From contig CAZGCA010000039.1 in NCBI GenBank assembly GCA_964524145.1, positions 1 to 52,274 on the forward strand: 52,274 bases of DNA. Direction: 5' to 3'. This DNA comes from CAZGCA01 sp964524145. Its GTDB lineage: Bacteria; Hydrogenedentota; CAZGCA01. Positions within the stretch are counted from its first letter, which is position 1. Every line of letters starts with the position of its first letter. The notes below the pieces were generated by a model. That model saw only the letters and a list, made by a program, of their open reading frames with translations, was not told the DNA's origin and ran no database searches. Position numbers and translations under genes: made by a program. Below are positions 18,606 through 27,916 of the stretch, in pieces.

Positions 18606-20702
18606 TCAGAGAATTCCTCTTATAGCTTCGACAACGTCGGTAGCGTTTGGTATCGCCGCATCTTCGAGAGTCTCGCTCATAGGAACAGGCACGTCGGCCG
18701 AGGCGACGCGCACCATCGGAGCATCGAGGTAATCGAACGCGAGTTCGTTGACGACCGCCATCGCTTCGCAGGCAAATCCGTTCATGCGATATCCTTCGGA
18801 AACGACGATGAAGCGACCTGTCTTCTTTACAGACTCAACGATTGCATCTGTATCCAGCGGCTTCAATGAGCGCGGGTCGATGACCTCGATCTCAATACCC
18901 TCTTGCGCGACCGTCTCTGCCGCTTGAAGCGCAACATGCAGCATGCGCGAGTACGCGAGCACCGTGACATCTGTTCCCTCGCGTTTGATGTCTGCTACAC
19001 CCAGAGGGATGGTGTACTCGTGCTCGGGCACGCGCCCCTTGGTACCGTAAAGCATCTTGTGTTCGATAAACAGCACGGGATTGTCGTTCCGGATTGCCGA
19101 CTTCAGAAGACCTTTGGCGTCGTACGGTGTAGCCGGCATCACCACGTAGATGCCGGGGAAGTGAACCCACAACGCTTCCAGACTCTGTGAATGGTGGGCG
19201 GCAATACTTCTTCCGGCACCTCCCTCCGTACGCATCACAATAGGAACGGTCGTCTTTCCGCCGAACATATAGCGGTTTTTGGCTCCCTGGTTAGCGAGTT
19301 GATCCATCGCAATCGGCGTGAAGTCTACATACATGATCTCGGCAACGGGTCGCATGCCCGCCATTGCGGCCCCCACCGCACCGCCGGCTATCGCCGCCTC
19401 GGATATGGCCGTATCACGAACGCGTTCCGGGCCGTACTTCTTAAACAGGCCTCGTGTGGCACCGTACGCGCCGCCGTAAAGCCCGACGTCCTCGCCCATC
19501 ACGAAGATGCGGTCATCACGCTGCATCTCCTCGTCCATCGCCTCCACAAGCGCCTGCCACATTGTCAACTCCCGCATCGACGAGTCGCCGCAAACCTTCG
19601 CGCGAAGGTCGCACTCGGCCTCGATCTCGCTTCGAGACGGCGAGTACGGAACGTAGACATCCTCGTAGAGTTCCGACGGATCGGGGTTCGCACTGTTGAG
19701 CGCAAACTCTGTCGCCAACTCAATAGCGTTCATCGCTTTCTTCTCGATGGCATCTATCTCTTTCTTTGTAGTCGTCTTCGCGGCGATCAGCTTCTTCTTA
19801 AACGTTTCTATGGGGCAGCGAGCACGCCAGTCGGCTTCTTCTTTCTTGGTGCGGTACGCGCGCGGGTCGCTCCGCGAATGGCCGTACCAGCGATACGTCT
19901 TGCACTCGAGCAGCACGGGTCCTTTGCCCTGTCGCGCTTTTGCAACAGCCTTCTCGACGGCATCCTTTACTTCGAGCACGTTCATCCCGTCCACCACTTC
20001 GCCGCAAAACCCGTAGGCACAAGCTCGGTTGGCGACGTCCTTGATCTTTGTCGCCTTCTCGAACGGCACGGACATGCCGTACATGTTGTTCTCGCAAATG
20101 AATACAACCGGGAGCGACCAGTTCCCTGCCATGTTCAGCGCTTCGTGGAACGTGCCCGTGTTAGATGCGCCGTCGCCGAAAAAGCAAAGGACCACCTGGC
20201 CTGTCTCTCGCATGCTTACGGCCAGGGCCGCACCGACAGCCACGGGGATATTGCCGCCAACGATACCCGTGGCGCCGAGATTGCCTGTCTCAACGTCGGC
20301 TATGTGCATCGACCCGCCTCGTCCACGACAGTACCCCGTCGATTTGCCGCACAGCTCGGCCATCATCTTATCGAGATGTTCCTGTTTGGCTTTCGAGCTT
20401 CTCGCGTGCTTGTCTCCCATAGCCAGACAGTGCCCGTGGCCACGATGCGTGCTGGTGATGAGATCGTCGTCGGTTATCGCGGCAATCGCGCCAACAGCGG
20501 TCGCTTCCTGACCGGCATACAGGTGAGACGCGCCTTTTATGATGTCTTTGCCGAGCAACTCGAAGACCTTCTCCTCGAAGAACCGAATCTCCATCATCTG
20601 GCGCAGATAGTCCAGGCATGCAGCCTTGTTCAGCTTCGGCCCTGTCTTACGCGTGGTCTTCTTTTTTACCGATTTCTTCTTCGCTGTTGCAGTCCTTGCC
20701 AT
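18606..20702 (-). CDS. Fused E1 alpha-beta subunit of a pyruvate/2-oxoacid dehydrogenase
   Basis: 698 aa. Residues about 26-345 are E1-alpha and about 375-698 are E1-beta, normally two genes. The thiamine diphosphate motif starts GDGASNTGTFHEALNMAG and ends in NN (about 176-206). The alpha half also has THRGHGHCLAMG and GGSMHIAD, and the beta half has MGEDVGLYGGAYGATRGL and IDPRSLKPLDTDA. The enzyme decarboxylates a 2-oxoacid (pyruvate, acetoin or branched-chain) and loads the acyl group onto lipoyl-E2. No E2 or E3 gene is visible here, so partners are elsewhere. The first 25 residues are lysine- and threonine-rich and unlike the family. The gene starts 27 bases after the TIM-barrel gene and is probably co-transcribed with it. 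The substrate is not settled by sequence alone. Confidence 0.92.
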   Translation of the reverse strand: MARTATAKKKSVKKKTTRKTGPKLNKAACLDYLRQMMEIRFFEEKVFELLGKDIIKGASHLYAGQEATAVGAIAAITDDDLITSTHRGHGHCLAMGDKHARSSKAKQEHLDKMMAELCGKSTGYCRGRGGSMHIADVETGNLGATGIVGGNIPVAVGAALAVSMRETGQVVLCFFGDGASNTGTFHEALNMAGNWSLPVVFICENNMYGMSVPFEKATKIKDVANRACAYGFCGEVVDGMNVLEVKDAVEKAVAKARQGKGPVLLECKTYRWYGHSRSDPRAYRTKKEEADWRARCPIETFKKKLIAAKTTTKKEIDAIEKKAMNAIELATEFALNSANPDPSELYEDVYVPYSPSRSEIEAECDLRAKVCGDSSMRELTMWQALVEAMDEEMQRDDRIFVMGEDVGLYGGAYGATRGLFKKYGPERVRDTAISEAAIAGGAVGAAMAGMRPVAEIMYVDFTPIAMDQLANQGAKNRYMFGGKTTVPIVMRTEGGAGRSIAAHHSQSLEALWVHFPGIYVVMPATPYDAKGLLKSAIRNDNPVLFIEHKMLYGTKGRVPEHEYTIPLGVADIKREGTDVTVLAYSRMLHVALQAAETVAQEGIEIEVIDPRSLKPLDTDAIVESVKKTGRFIVVSEGYRMNGFACEAMAVVNELAFDYLDAPMVRVASADVPVPMSETLEDAAIPNATDVVEAIRGIL

Positions 20703-20729
20703 GGTGAAAGCACTCCCGTATTCCGACTC

Positions 20730-21725
20730 TCAGCCGACCGTTATCGTAATGCCTCCTTCAGGCACAAACTCTCTCAGGTACGTGTAGCTCCGTCTCAACC
20801 ACTCGAGCACAGTATCCTCGGTGGTAGTGGAGCCCGGTATTATCTCCAAGCTCAGTATGATGCGTTCGGGAAGGGGAACGAAGTCAGCAAACGGCTTTGA
20901 CGAGAAGCTCTTGAGCGAGCGCTCGACAGCCGCGAGCACCTTCTCGATATCGATGTGGCCGCGTTCATTGAACTCCTCCGTGAACGGCCAGTGCGCACTC
21001 GAATCGGGCATGGTCTGCTGGAGATGTATTATCTCGGACACACAAGCAAACCGCTCGAGCCATTTCACGTAGTCGGTATCATCACCGTCGAGACCGTAAT
21101 GAGTTCCTGCGACATGGCCTACGTCAACCGTCAAATACACAGGTGCTCCTGCACGGTCCCGATTGACTTCCACGAGAAACTCTTCCGCTCCATCGAGTGT
21201 CCACGGCACCTCGCTCGGGATGTACATCTGTTCATCGCATATGGCCTCGAGGCCTTTCTCTTTCGCAACCGTCGCCAGTTCCCGAAACGTCTCATAGAGC
21301 CTGTCGAGACTGCTTCGCAACCGACGCTCGTCGGAAAGGACCTCGACAGGTATCGCATCCCAGTGCCCGCCGATGCGGTCAGTACCCACCTCGACAGCCA
21401 AGTCCATCGTTCGAGTTATCCATTCCCGCATACGGTTCCGCACAGCCGGGTCGCTGTGCGACAGACCGTGAAACCTGTGCGTCGCCATGCCCGTGTATAT
21501 GTCCACGATGGTGACACCATACTTCTCGGCGGCGGCTCGGACAGCTCGCGCCGTTCTTTGCTGATACTCCCGGTCGCCGGAAAAGAATGGGTCGAGCACG
21601 TCGCCACAAAACTCGTGATATGTGAACCCGGCTTCGCGCGTGAGCCGCATCCAGTTCTCGGGCTCTTCCCACCGGCGGGTGAGGAATGCTCCGTTGACAC
21701 CTATGTCGATGAGCGTTGTGCTCAA
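20730..21725 (-). CDS. Sugar phosphate isomerase/epimerase-like TIM-barrel protein
   Basis: 331 aa of the xylose-isomerase-like TIM-barrel (AP endonuclease 2) superfamily. It shows FTYHEFCGD, IVDIYTGMATHRFHGL, GGHWDAIP, AICDEQMYIPSEVPWT and YLTVDVGHVAGTHYG; the last three hold the usual Glu/Asp/His metal ligands. Such proteins epimerise or isomerise small sugars or sugar acids with a divalent metal. The start is a TTG at 21725 with GAAAGGG about seven bases upstream; no in-frame ATG occurs before the first conserved strand. It lies just upstream of the fused E1 gene and probably shares its transcript. The substrate is unknown. A 741-base intergenic region lies upstream. Confidence 0.8.
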   Translation of the reverse strand: MSTTLIDIGVNGAFLTRRWEEPENWMRLTREAGFTYHEFCGDVLDPFFSGDREYQQRTARAVRAAAEKYGVTIVDIYTGMATHRFHGLSHSDPAVRNRMREWITRTMDLAVEVGTDRIGGHWDAIPVEVLSDERRLRSSLDRLYETFRELATVAKEKGLEAICDEQMYIPSEVPWTLDGAEEFLVEVNRDRAGAPVYLTVDVGHVAGTHYGLDGDDTDYVKWLERFACVSEIIHLQQTMPDSSAHWPFTEEFNERGHIDIEKVLAAVERSLKSFSSKPFADFVPLPERIILSLEIIPGSTTTEDTVLEWLRRSYTYLREFVPEGGITITVG

Positions 21726-21999
21726 CTCTAACCCTTTCCAGAAAATGCGCCATTGACCAGCCCCCTCCCCGTGCAGGTTACGGCCTGATCATAGCAGCAG
21801 CGCAGAGCTGAGTCAACCGTGAATCGACATCGGACGCGCGAAACGCACCATCACGGCTGAGACCCAAAATGCGATGTGAAACCATAACAGCACGGACGCG
21901 CGAGATCATCAATCATCAAGACTGATTGTTGTTAAGCGGCAGGACAGCGGCGGAAGGGCGGACTACTGGGCTGGACTTGGACTCGAAAGCATAAAGGAA

Positions 22000-22120
22000 G
22001 GGCGTTGGTGATCCGTCCCATGCGCCTGATGCACATTTAGGTAGCCTTTTCTCGTGGGGGAGGAGCTGATCGAGATTGGGGCCTCACCAACGCCCAAGCC
22101 TGATTGCTTATTCAGTTTTT
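22000..22120 (+). ncRNA. Candidate Y-shaped structured RNA
   Basis: GGGCGTTGGTGA (22000-22011) pairs perfectly with TCACCAACGCCC (22084-22095). The stem continues as GTCCCA with TGGGGC after a small bulge. Inside, two hairpins fit: CCTGA/TTAGG with a 7-base loop, and TCTCG/CGAGA around a G-rich loop. A short stem CTGA/TCAG followed by TTTTT (22100-22120) could end the transcript on the plus strand. No coding frame of note covers it. It does not show the SRP, tmRNA or RNase P signature sequences I know; 6S RNA was considered but not supported. It could instead be a DNA-level palindrome. Confidence 0.45.
22100..22120 (+). terminator. Weak intrinsic terminator after the Y-shaped element
   Basis: Short stem CTGA/TCAG with one mismatch above it, followed by five T. 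It is weak alone but well placed for an RNA starting near 22000. The remainder of the 741-base gap (21726-21999 and 22121-22466) holds nothing I recognise apart from a 6-bp hairpin near 21910-21930. Confidence 0.35.
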
Positions 22121-22466
22121 CGCCTTGGCTTGCCACGCCAAGAATTCACAATCTTAATATAGCAGCTACCATGCCAATATGAATGGCTCTGCGAGGCGAT
22201 TCCCGGGAGTCGCGTAACATGCTGTCCAACAATTGGTTGCGGCCACCCCGGCGCTTCTCGGAATCGGCCCGACGCGTCGCCGGTCCCTCAGCATTCGATT
22301 ATGGCTGACAATTTGACAGCAACAATAGCCCTGGGCTGGACCCACACTGACATTTTGTACATGAGCGCTGAGGCGTAACTCGGCACCCTTCGCGCTGAGA
22401 CTGAATCATAGATGGCGTCGGAAAGCTGCAAAACACCATCTCAGAGAACTCGACGGTTGTCGCCGG

Positions 22467-23159
22467 TCAGCCGCGAAGCCGGAACTGTCGCCCCTCATCC
22501 TCCCTGTAGTGCTGTTCGGCAGGCGCCGAGTCTCGAAACGCCAGGATTGTCTTGACAGCTTTGCTGATGGAATCGGTGACGGTAAACAGCTCAACGTCTT
22601 CCGGGGAAACTGTGCCGTTGCGGACCATGGTTCCCGACACCCAGCGCAGCAATCCTTGCCAATACGACCTTCCGATAAGCACTACCGGAAAATGGCGTAT
22701 CTTGCCCGTTTGTATAAGGGTAAGCGCGTCGAAGAACTCATCCATGGTGCCATAGCCGCCGGGGAATATGAGAAACCCGTGGGTGGCGTATTTCACAAAC
22801 ATCATCTTCCGTGCAAAAAAGTACCGAAAGTCCAGGTAGACGTCGATGTACCGGTTGGGCTTCTGCTCGAACGGCAGGTCTATGTTGAGGCCAACTGACG
22901 TGCCGCCGCCTTTCTGTGCCCCCTTGTTGGCAGCTTCCATGATTCCCGGGCCACCACCGGTTATGATCGAGAACCCCTCCCTGGCAAGCTGCTCGGCCAA
23001 CGTGACTGCGATCTTATAGTACTTGTTGTTTGGCTTTGCCCGTGCGGAGCCAAAGACAGAGACAGCAGGGGTTACCGTATGAAGCACTTCAAATCCTTCG
23101 ATGAATTCGGCCATGATTCTGAAGACACGCCACGGCTCTTCGCTAAAGGTGTCCGGCAC
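22467..23159 (-). CDS. LOG-family (TIGR00730) Rossmann-fold protein
   Basis: 230 aa from the GTG at 23159. The hallmark motifs are GGGPGIMEAANKGA and PGGYGTMDEFFDAL; the latter is the conserved PGGxGTxxE of nucleotide 5'-monophosphate phosphoribohydrolases (cytokinin-activating LOG enzymes and bacterial nucleotide-hydrolysing relatives). The reaction releases a base from a nucleoside monophosphate. Another GTG at 23168 is in frame, but GGAGGT sits seven bases before the GTG at 23159 and overlaps the earlier one, so the later codon is preferred. Transcribed divergently from glycogen phosphorylase. The in vivo substrate in bacteria is uncertain. Confidence 0.88.
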   Translation of the reverse strand: MPDTFSEEPWRVFRIMAEFIEGFEVLHTVTPAVSVFGSARAKPNNKYYKIAVTLAEQLAREGFSIITGGGPGIMEAANKGAQKGGGTSVGLNIDLPFEQKPNRYIDVYLDFRYFFARKMMFVKYATHGFLIFPGGYGTMDEFFDALTLIQTGKIRHFPVVLIGRSYWQGLLRWVSGTMVRNGTVSPEDVELFTVTDSISKAVKTILAFRDSAPAEQHYREDEGRQFRLRG

Positions 23160-23310
23160 AGTACTCACCTCCGATTCCGAGTTGCGATACTCACGCTACA
23201 ATCATTTCCAACCGACGATCTCCAACCAGCCACAAGGCTATCACATCTTGCCGACCGAGTCAAAACTGAATGCTTCATACCTTTGCGGTTTCCTGCTTCT
23301 CCACTATGGG

Positions 23311-23339
23311 TTGAAAAGTCAACCCCGTCCAGTTATCAT
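23311..23339 (+). promoter_or_regulatory. Promoter for glycogen phosphorylase
   Basis: TTGAAA, 17-base spacer, TATCAT, with a leader of about 65 bases containing AAAGGAG before the GTG start at 23412. Confidence 0.5.
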
Positions 23340-23411
23340 TGTGCGAAACGGAGGAGAGACGCGGCGGGAGTAATGGTACGAGGCTGCTGGACACTGTAAA
23401 GGAGCACTGAG

Positions 23412-25967
23412 GTGAAAGTCTATCCATTCAAGGTGGCACCAAACTTCCCCGAATCGCTTGAACCGCTTCAAGAACTGGCCCGCAACATGTGGTTCTCGTG
23501 GAACTGGGAAGCCGTGCGACTGCTCATACGTCTCGACAGCAAGCTCTGGGAAGAGTCGTATCAGAACCCGGTAGACATGCTCACACATTTGCCGCAGGAG
23601 GAGATAGACGAAGCGGCCAGGGATGACAGTTTCATAGCTCATTTGAACCGTGTCCACGAGGCGTTCCAGACGTATATGACTGCCAAAACGTGGTTCGAGC
23701 GCCAGCACGGTCCCGCGAAGAAACCTCTCGTGGCATATTTCTCGTGCGAGTACGGAATCGACGAAGGGCTCCCCATTTACTCCGGCGGTCTCGGGATTCT
23801 CTCGGGCGACCATCTAAAGACGGCGAGCGATCTGGGAATCCCGCTGGTGGGAGTGGGTCTGCTCTACCGGCAGGGGTACTTTCGCCAGTACTTGAACCCC
23901 GACGGGTGGCAGCAAGAGCTGTACCCCGAGAACGACTGGTACCACATGCCGGTAACGCAGGAACGCGACTCGGACGGGAAACCGCTGAGGATATCGATCG
24001 AAATAGGTGACAGCGTGGCCCTGGCACAGGTGTGGCGCGTGCAGGTGGGTCGTGTGGCGCTGTATTTGTTAGATACGAACTTCCCCGAGAACTCTCCCGA
24101 GAACAGGGCGATAACAACGCAGTTGTACGGCGGCGATCGGGAGATGCGGCTGAGACAGGAGATACTGTTGGGCATGGGGGGCGTGCGGGCGCTGGCAGCA
24201 CTCGGCATCGAGCCCCGAGTCTACCACATAAACGAAGGCCACTCGGCGTTCCTGGCGCTCGAGCGGATTCGCCAGCTCATGCAAACACACGGGTTGAGTT
24301 ATCAGGAGGCGCGTGAAGTCGTATGGTCGTCGAGCGTGTTCACCACACACACGCCGGTACCCGCAGGGAACGAGCGGTTCGACGCGGCCCTGTTGCGCCG
24401 TTATCTGTCGCGGGTCGCCGAACAGGTGGGGCTGTCGTGGGACGACTTTCTCGCGCTTGGACGAGAGAATCCCGGCGACAAATCCGAACCGTTCTGTATG
24501 ACGGTGCTCGCGTTGCGCATGGCAGCGTTCTGCAACGGCGTGAGCGAACTTCACGGTCAGGTTTCGCGCCGCATGTGGCGGGATATGTGGCCGGAAGTGC
24601 CCGAGAACGAGATACCGATCAAGAGCATCACCAATGGAATACATACACGCTCATGGCTGAGCCACGATATGGACGAGCTGTTCGACGCCTACATCGGGCC
24701 GAGGTTCGTCGAACGACCCGACGATCTGTCGGTCTGGGAACGTGTGGACAGTATTCCGGACGTCGAGCTATGGCGGACGCACGAACGGCGGCGCGAACGG
24801 CTTGTGTTCTTTGTGCGCAAGAGACTGACCGAGCAGCTTCGCAGACACGGAGCCGGCAGCGAGGAACTCGCACACGCACAGGAAGTGCTCGATCCGCACG
24901 CGTTGACGGTGGTGTTCGCCCGGCGATTCGCAACGTACAAACGCGGGACATTGCTGTTCAACGACCTGGACAGGCTGTACAAACTCGTGTCGAACCCCGA
25001 CCGTCCGGTCCAGTTCGTCTTCGCCGGCAAGGCGCATCCCCAGGACAACCCCGGCAAGGAGATCATCAAGAAGCTCATACACTATGCGCGAGACGAACGG
25101 TTCCGACCGCACGTTGCGTTCCTCGAGGATTACGATATTAACGTCGGCCGCTACCTTGTGCAAGGGGCCGACGTGTGGCTCAACACGCCGAGACGGCCCC
25201 TCGAGGCTTCCGGAACAAGCGGGATGAAAGCGGCGGCGAACGGCGCGCTCAACCTGAGCGTGCTCGACGGCTGGTGGTGTGAAGGATACTCGCCGGAGAG
25301 AGGGTGGGCGATAGGGAGCGGAGAAGAGTATTCGGATCCGGAAGAGCAGGATCATATCGAAGGGCATGCGCTCTTCCACGTTCTCGAACGGGAGGTCATA
25401 CCGCTGTTCTACGAGAGGAACCATGTAGGGTTGCCTCGCGGCTGGATCGAGAAGATGAAGGCGTCGTTAAAGGTGCTCGGCGCACAGTTCAGTTGCGCCC
25501 GGATGCTTATGGAGTATACCGAAACCTCCTATCTGCCTGCGCTCGCTGCATGGCACGAGCTGACCGAAGATTCGTTCGCTCGAGCCAAATCGCTCGCGGC
25601 ATGGTGCAGGAAGGTGTCAGAGAACTGGCACGCGGTCAAAGTGATTGGCGTTGAAGGGCCCGAGAAAGACGCGGTACTCAAGGTCGACACGAGAATCGAG
25701 GTACGGGTGAAGGTTGCTCTGGGCGAACTCTCACCTGACGACGTTTCCGTCGAAGTCTTCCAGGGGTCGCTCGACTCGCGTGACGAGATTGTCGACGGCA
25801 CCGGGGTTGCTGCAACAGTCGAAGGCGACAGCACGGACGGAGTCTACACCTTCCGCGCCGAGCTCGACTGCGAATCGAGCGGCCGGCACGGCTACGCCGC
25901 ACGGGTCCTGCCCCGCCACGAAGACCTCGTTCACTCCTACGTGCCAAACCTGATCACCTGGGAGTAG
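23412..25967 (+). CDS. glgP: Alpha-glucan (glycogen) phosphorylase
   Basis: 851 aa GT35 enzyme that releases glucose 1-phosphate from glycogen or maltodextrin with phosphate, using pyridoxal phosphate. The N-terminal DUF3417 region (about 10-110, LEPLQELARNMWFSWNWEA) marks the bacterial/archaeal alternative GlgP type. The PLP lysine lies in EASGTSGMKAAANGALN at about 605. Other signatures are SCEYGIDEGLPIYSGGLGIL, HINEGHSAF, ITNGIHTRSWL and FARRFATYKR. A C-terminal beta domain (about 740-851) follows. The start is GTG at 23412 with AAAGGAG nine bases upstream. It feeds the same hexose-phosphate pool as galactokinase and phosphofructokinase elsewhere in the window. Confidence 0.95.
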   Translation: MKVYPFKVAPNFPESLEPLQELARNMWFSWNWEAVRLLIRLDSKLWEESYQNPVDMLTHLPQEEIDEAARDDSFIAHLNRVHEAFQTYMTAKTWFERQHGPAKKPLVAYFSCEYGIDEGLPIYSGGLGILSGDHLKTASDLGIPLVGVGLLYRQGYFRQYLNPDGWQQELYPENDWYHMPVTQERDSDGKPLRISIEIGDSVALAQVWRVQVGRVALYLLDTNFPENSPENRAITTQLYGGDREMRLRQEILLGMGGVRALAALGIEPRVYHINEGHSAFLALERIRQLMQTHGLSYQEAREVVWSSSVFTTHTPVPAGNERFDAALLRRYLSRVAEQVGLSWDDFLALGRENPGDKSEPFCMTVLALRMAAFCNGVSELHGQVSRRMWRDMWPEVPENEIPIKSITNGIHTRSWLSHDMDELFDAYIGPRFVERPDDLSVWERVDSIPDVELWRTHERRRERLVFFVRKRLTEQLRRHGAGSEELAHAQEVLDPHALTVVFARRFATYKRGTLLFNDLDRLYKLVSNPDRPVQFVFAGKAHPQDNPGKEIIKKLIHYARDERFRPHVAFLEDYDINVGRYLVQGADVWLNTPRRPLEASGTSGMKAAANGALNLSVLDGWWCEGYSPERGWAIGSGEEYSDPEEQDHIEGHALFHVLEREVIPLFYERNHVGLPRGWIEKMKASLKVLGAQFSCARMLMEYTETSYLPALAAWHELTEDSFARAKSLAAWCRKVSENWHAVKVIGVEGPEKDAVLKVDTRIEVRVKVALGELSPDDVSVEVFQGSLDSRDEIVDGTGVAATVEGDSTDGVYTFRAELDCESSGRHGYAARVLPRHEDLVHSYVPNLITWE

Positions 25968-26056
25968 CATCAAGCAGCTGTTGATTTGGGGCCTCCTGCC
26001 TCAGCCAAAGAAGCTGGGGATTGGGGACGAGAGCCGGGCAACAGGAGGGCGACACC

Positions 26057-27466
26057 ATGAAACGTGCCAAGTGGATCGTCATCGCCCTGGTGGTCGTGGC
26101 CGTGTTTCTAGCAGCCATTATCTTCATGTGGAACATACGGCCGCGCAACCGGCTCGCCGAGTATGTCGCGCAGCTCGAAGCGGAAGGCGCGGTACTTGAT
26201 GTCGGTGACCTCCGATCCACACGGCCCGAAGGTACCACCTTCTACTCCGGGCCAATCGAGGAAAGCGCCACGGCATTCCTTCTATCGCCCGCCGCTGCAG
26301 GGCCGTACTCCGGCGTAGAAGCGAAGGACTGGCCCTGGTACCCCATAACCGAGAAGGCAGAAAGGGTGTTCGACCTGACGCCCGAAGAAGAGGCGGAAGT
26401 ACGTGTCGCGGTTGAAAAGAACCAGGGCCTTGTCACGAAACTGAAATCGGTCAGCGAACTGGCCTCGACCCGCATGGAAGACATCATCCGTCTGACGGCG
26501 CTGGACGGGGAGATCGTAGCAGCGAAGGCTCCGGACTTGCTGGCCTGCAGAGCGTTTGCCAGGTTGCTGGTGTTGGATGCGTATGTGACTTATCGAGACG
26601 GCCGACCCGACGACGCGCTCGAAACGTGCGGCCACATCCTCCAACTCGCGGGACACGTCCGGGACATTCCGGGATTCATGCCGCGTATGGCAAGCAGTGC
26701 TATGACATCCACACCATTTACGCCAAGGGCAAGTTTCTTGCCACGGATGGTGTTGGAGGCGGAATTCTCGAAGCAAGCCGTCGCGTCGTTTACGCTCCTT
26801 CTCGATGAGTGTGTGCGACGTGAGGCGTTTGCACAGACCTTCGATATCGACTTCCTCATGGGCAGACAGGTGTTCGCGCAGGCTCGAAGGGATTATGCGC
26901 GCAACGTTTTGTCTTTGCCCATTCGCCTGGCCCTGGCTCGCGATGAACTGAAATGGCTCTCGGTAACCCATGAATGTAGACTGGCGGTTACACAGCCTTA
27001 CTACCGAGTTCGGAGCGCGGTAGTAGGTATCGACGGAGTAGCAGAGAAAGGATTATGGACATTCCCGCTTATACAACTCCACATGTTCCCCGGCCCAGTC
27101 AGCAACTTCAGAGGCCAGGCGGAGTACGAGGTGCTTCTCGATCAAGCAAAGATCGCCTTGGCATTGAATCGGCGCAAGCGGGGTCATGGAAGCTACCCCG
27201 AGGCTCTGGGCGCGCTCGTGCCGGCTTACCTGCCTGAAGTGCCGATAGACATGTTCTCCGCCAACGAGATGCCCTATTTCCGGGCAGACAGTTCGTACGT
27301 GCTCTATAGCACGGGTTGGGACGGTAAAGACTACCTGGCGGACTATCGGGCCGGGGAACCAGGGCAGCAAAATGTGCCGCCGGACGAGTTGAAGCTCCCG
27401 CCTCCCGAAGGCTACATCTGGGGTCACGAACTCGGGAAACCACGCACACCCCCTGCTTCGGGGTAG
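26057..27466 (+). CDS. Membrane-anchored protein of unknown function
   Basis: 469 aa from the ATG at 26057, which has AGGAGGG seven bases upstream; the frame is open 36 bases further up. One membrane segment at about 6-27 is followed by a mostly helical periplasmic part. A late segment (about 365-430) reads AKIALALNRRKRGHGSYPEALGAL, then DMFSANEMPYF and YVLYSTGWDGKDY. This form is common in large unannotated families of planctomycete-like genomes and resembles type II pseudopilin-like C-termini. No catalytic motif is evident. It follows glgP after 89 bases on the same strand and may be cotranscribed. I do not recognise a named family. Confidence 0.65.
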   Translation: MKRAKWIVIALVVVAVFLAAIIFMWNIRPRNRLAEYVAQLEAEGAVLDVGDLRSTRPEGTTFYSGPIEESATAFLLSPAAAGPYSGVEAKDWPWYPITEKAERVFDLTPEEEAEVRVAVEKNQGLVTKLKSVSELASTRMEDIIRLTALDGEIVAAKAPDLLACRAFARLLVLDAYVTYRDGRPDDALETCGHILQLAGHVRDIPGFMPRMASSAMTSTPFTPRASFLPRMVLEAEFSKQAVASFTLLLDECVRREAFAQTFDIDFLMGRQVFAQARRDYARNVLSLPIRLALARDELKWLSVTHECRLAVTQPYYRVRSAVVGIDGVAEKGLWTFPLIQLHMFPGPVSNFRGQAEYEVLLDQAKIALALNRRKRGHGSYPEALGALVPAYLPEVPIDMFSANEMPYFRADSSYVLYSTGWDGKDYLADYRAGEPGQQNVPPDELKLPPPEGYIWGHELGKPRTPPASG

Positions 27467-27610
27467 ATGTTGTCATGACACTCTCCGCAACCGAACGAGC
27501 AACAAGATGATCCGGGGCACGCCACACCTGTTTCTTGTTGATTTCAACCTGAGAGAGTGGTACGCTGTCATTGTCGCACGGATGGTGCGCGTAGAGGAGC
27601 TTCAGAAAGA

Positions 27611-27916
27611 ATGAACGATAGCCTGACAATCTCTCAGGACGCAATTGCCGGCTTTTGCCAACGACACCATATCGTGCGGTTAGCGTTTTTTGGCTCGGTC
27701 TTGCGCGACGATTTCGAACCACAAAGCGATGTGGACGTGTTGGTCGAGTTTGAGCCCGAGACAATCGTGGGCTATTTTGAGCTTTATGATATGGAACAAG
27801 AGTTGTCTGCCTTGCTCGGGAACCGGAAAGTTGACATGAACACGCCCGCAAGCCTCAGCAGGTATTTCCGCGACCAGGTTCTGGCCGAAGCGGAGGCATG
27901 CTATGTCAAGACATAA
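27611..27916 (+). CDS. mntA: MntA-type minimal nucleotidyltransferase antitoxin
   Basis: 101 aa. The nucleotidyltransferase motif GSVLRDDFEPQSDVDVLVEF gives the GS...DxD signature of the MNT family. In MntA/HepT systems this protein transfers AMP groups from ATP to the HEPN toxin and so silences it. The ATG at 27611 has GAGGAG about 12 bases upstream. The gene overlaps the HEPN gene by 14 bases, the usual arrangement. Upstream 144 bases contain only weak promoter-like sequence. Confidence 0.88.
   Translation: MNDSLTISQDAIAGFCQRHHIVRLAFFGSVLRDDFEPQSDVDVLVEFEPETIVGYFELYDMEQELSALLGNRKVDMNTPASLSRYFRDQVLAEAEACYVKT

Noticed and set aside
19191..20900. 569-codon plus-strand frame opposite the fused E1 gene
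   Set aside because: Antisense shadow; the minus strand has complete thiamine diphosphate and E1-beta motifs.
22000..22120. 6S, SRP, tmRNA or RNase P identity for the Y-shaped element
   Set aside because: None of their signature sequences (for example GGAAGGAAGCAGCC of SRP) was found; kept only as an unclassified candidate.
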